NCBI GenBank assembly: GCA_905234535.1
Contig: CAJOII010000041.1
Span: forward strand, 1-39,742
Direction of reading: 5' to 3'
Length of the DNA stretch: 39,742 bases
DNA from: an uncultured Ruminococcus sp.
Lineage (GTDB): Bacteria > Bacillota > Clostridia > Oscillospirales > Acutalibacteraceae
Position numbers and translations under genes: made by a program
In this document: positions 38,615 through 39,742 of the stretch, piece after piece
Position numbering within the stretch: the first letter of the stretch is position 1
Layout of the letters: every line of letters starts with the position of its first letter
Notes under the pieces: model-generated
Told to the model about the DNA's origin: nothing
Seen by the model: the letters and a program-made list of their open reading frames with translations, nothing else
Database searches by the model: none

Positions 38615-39062
38615 GGGTATCGTGTTCCTTTACATTTTGTTTTGGTTTCATTTCGATGAAGAATTCGTTGTTCGAGACAGCGTCCGCGAAGAAGTCGAGC
38701 TGGTACGACGCCTTAAGACTGCCGCCGGACACAGACAGCCGATCCGTGACCTCTTCTGCGAATACGCCGATCATAATATCGCCCATCGGGGTGCGGTAGT
38801 GGCACTGATGGCGCCTGCCTTTCTCCAAGATCAGGCGGGAGCTCAGCTCTCCCTTGCGGCTGATAGTGAGCAGACCGCCGTTCTCTAAGATCACCTCGGT
38901 ATCGGTCTTGAGGGTGGGATCGTCGCCGGAGTACTCGGTGTAGCGGATGATCTTCTTGCGGTCCTGTTCTTCGTACTCGCCGGTGGTCAGGACCTCGACG
39001 GTGTCTTTTTCGCCCGAGATCTCCTGGGTGCCGGTGATGGTGATGATATAGTCGTCTTTCAT
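38601..39062 (-). CDS. DUF1934 (YwiB-like) calycin-fold protein
   Basis: 153 residues, mostly beta strand: DDYIITITGTQEISG, IIRYTEYSGDDPTLKT, LILEKGRRHQCHYRTPMGDI. This matches the DUF1934/YwiB family of small beta-barrel proteins always found next to argS in Bacillus relatives; function unknown. ATG 39062 is chosen because the protein then opens as the family does; the frame continues upstream to 39116 but through murI. It begins one base after the murI stop. Confidence 0.88.
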   Translation of the reverse strand: MKDDYIITITGTQEISGEKDTVEVLTTGEYEEQDRKKIIRYTEYSGDDPTLKTDTEVILENGGLLTISRKGELSSRLILEKGRRHQCHYRTPMGDIMIGVFAEEVTDRLSVSGGSLKASYQLDFFADAVSNNEFFIEMKPKQNVKEHDTHVQD

Positions 39063-39063
39063 A

Positions 39064-39742
39064 TTAGTATTCTTCGATGTTGATTTGGGTGACTTGGTTA
39101 GAAATATTTCTTTCAAGGAATATTCCTGCGAATTTCTCGAAGTCCGCGGGCGTATCGGAGACGAAGTATCTGGCGCTCGCTTCCTCCTCTGAGAGATTCA
39201 AGAGCCCCTGTTCCTTGAGCACCTTCGCGGTGTAGAGGGCGGTCTCCTTGCCCGAGTCGATCAGCGCGACATCCTCGCCGACCTCCTGACCGATGGCGCG
39301 CTTTAAGAGGGGATAGTGGGTGCAGCCGAGGATCAGGGTGTCGATCCCGGCTTCTTTGAGAGGCGCCAAGTATCGTTTGGTGATCATCCTGACGATCTCG
39401 TCGTTCTCGTCGGTCATCCCGTTCTCCACCATCGGCGCGTAGAGGGGACACGCCTGCTCAAATACCTCAAACTCGGGATGCTTCTCCCTGATCCGCTTCT
39501 TATAGCTGTGCGAGGCGATGGTAGCGGCGGTGCCGATCACGCCGATCCTGCCGGTTTTGGTTGCCTGTATCGCGGAGTAACAGGTGGGATACACCACGCC
39601 GGTGTAGGGGAGAGAGAGCTCCTCTGTCAGGTCGGGCGCGACCGAGCTGACGGTGCCGCAGGCGGCGACGATGAACTTGACGCCCATCGACTTTAAGAAC
39701 CGCGCGTCCTGCAGGGCGTATTTGGTGATGGTCTCGTTCGAC
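39064..39742 (-). CDS. murI: Glutamate racemase (5' end outside window)
   Basis: The frame is open to the right edge, giving 225 codons; the N-terminal 40 or so residues lie outside. Seen: FIVAACGTVSSVAP with the first catalytic Cys, and ILGCTHYPLL with the second, plus YKKRIREKHPEFEVFEQACP between them. It interconverts L- and D-glutamate for peptidoglycan. The first motif is ACGT where most racemases have ACNT. The ywiB-like gene and argS follow closely, so all three are one operon. Confidence 0.93.
   Translation of the reverse strand, partial: SNETITKYALQDARFLKSMGVKFIVAACGTVSSVAPDLTEELSLPYTGVVYPTCYSAIQATKTGRIGVIGTAATIASHSYKKRIREKHPEFEVFEQACPLYAPMVENGMTDENDEIVRMITKRYLAPLKEAGIDTLILGCTHYPLLKRAIGQEVGEDVALIDSGKETALYTAKVLKEQGLLNLSEEEASARYFVSDTPADFEKFAGIFLERNISNQVTQINIEEY

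Overview
The window reads as the chromosome of a Gram-positive gut-type Clostridia, most likely of the Oscillospiraceae/Ruminococcaceae kind. The reasons are the moderately high GC of the housekeeping genes, the many promoters of the form TTGACA-17-TATAAT, strong Shine-Dalgarno sites, and Firmicutes gene orders: phoH-ybeY-dgkA-era-yqzL-recO, ylxM-ffh-rpsP-khpA-rimM-trmD, and ywiB-argS. The species assignment is inference. All calls come from reading the sequence and its translations by hand; no database search was run.

Layout. 1-1530 (minus): end of a Nif3-family gene, trmK and a DUF1858 redox protein in one overlapping operon. 1819-2936 (minus): a zinc-ribbon protein and a SigH-like sigma factor. 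3136-11606 (plus): yifB/comM, murA, a WalJ-type metallohydrolase, rlmH, rqcH and a Na/phosphate symporter, separated by terminators and repeat clusters. 11640-21230: an accessory island of decayed and foreign-looking DNA. 21235-27586 (minus): mutS2, recO, yqzL-like, era, dgkA, ybeY, phoH. 27812-36302 (plus): ylxM, ffh, rpsP, khpA, rimM, trmD, HPr, uvrC, rsmD, coaD and a coiled-coil protein, with a potassium-channel gene lying antisense between khpA and rimM. 36878-39742 (minus): argS, a ywiB-like gene and the 5'-truncated (by the window edge) glutamate racemase.

The core genes serve ribosome and tRNA maturation (trmK, rlmH, ybeY, era, rimM, trmD, rsmD), rescue of stalled ribosomes (rqcH, mutS2), protein targeting (ylxM, ffh), cell-wall precursor supply (murA, murI, undecaprenol kinase) and DNA repair (recO, uvrC, comM). 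The island instead holds a string of gene fragments on the minus strand (mutS2 middle, PAP2 start, VOC end, acetolactate decarboxylase start), a doubly frameshifted LytS-type histidine kinase, a 3' fragment of an ATP-binding protein, a sugar cassette (HAD phosphatase, frameshifted FGGY kinase, GPH transporter), an intact fusion of a SpoT-like HD hydrolase to an APH-type kinase, a VOC protein and a broken DUF6809-like gene. The mutS2 fragment and the resident mutS2 are in the same orientation 10,258 bp apart, so the island is bracketed by a direct repeat.

Three repeat systems deserve attention. First, three miniature inverted-repeat elements share a nearly invariant 18-bp core at a fixed distance (66-68 bp) from one end, but have termini that differ between copies while remaining self-complementary within each copy. 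Second, intergenic arrays of 4-6 degenerate 7-bp units are repeatedly joined to a short GC-rich hairpin often followed by CACCTGA. Third, a CATTGCGAAG-ended palindromic element lies before the phosphate symporter. The best single-gene novelty is the HD-kinase fusion at 18249-19727. No tRNA, rRNA, CRISPR array or transposase gene was seen.
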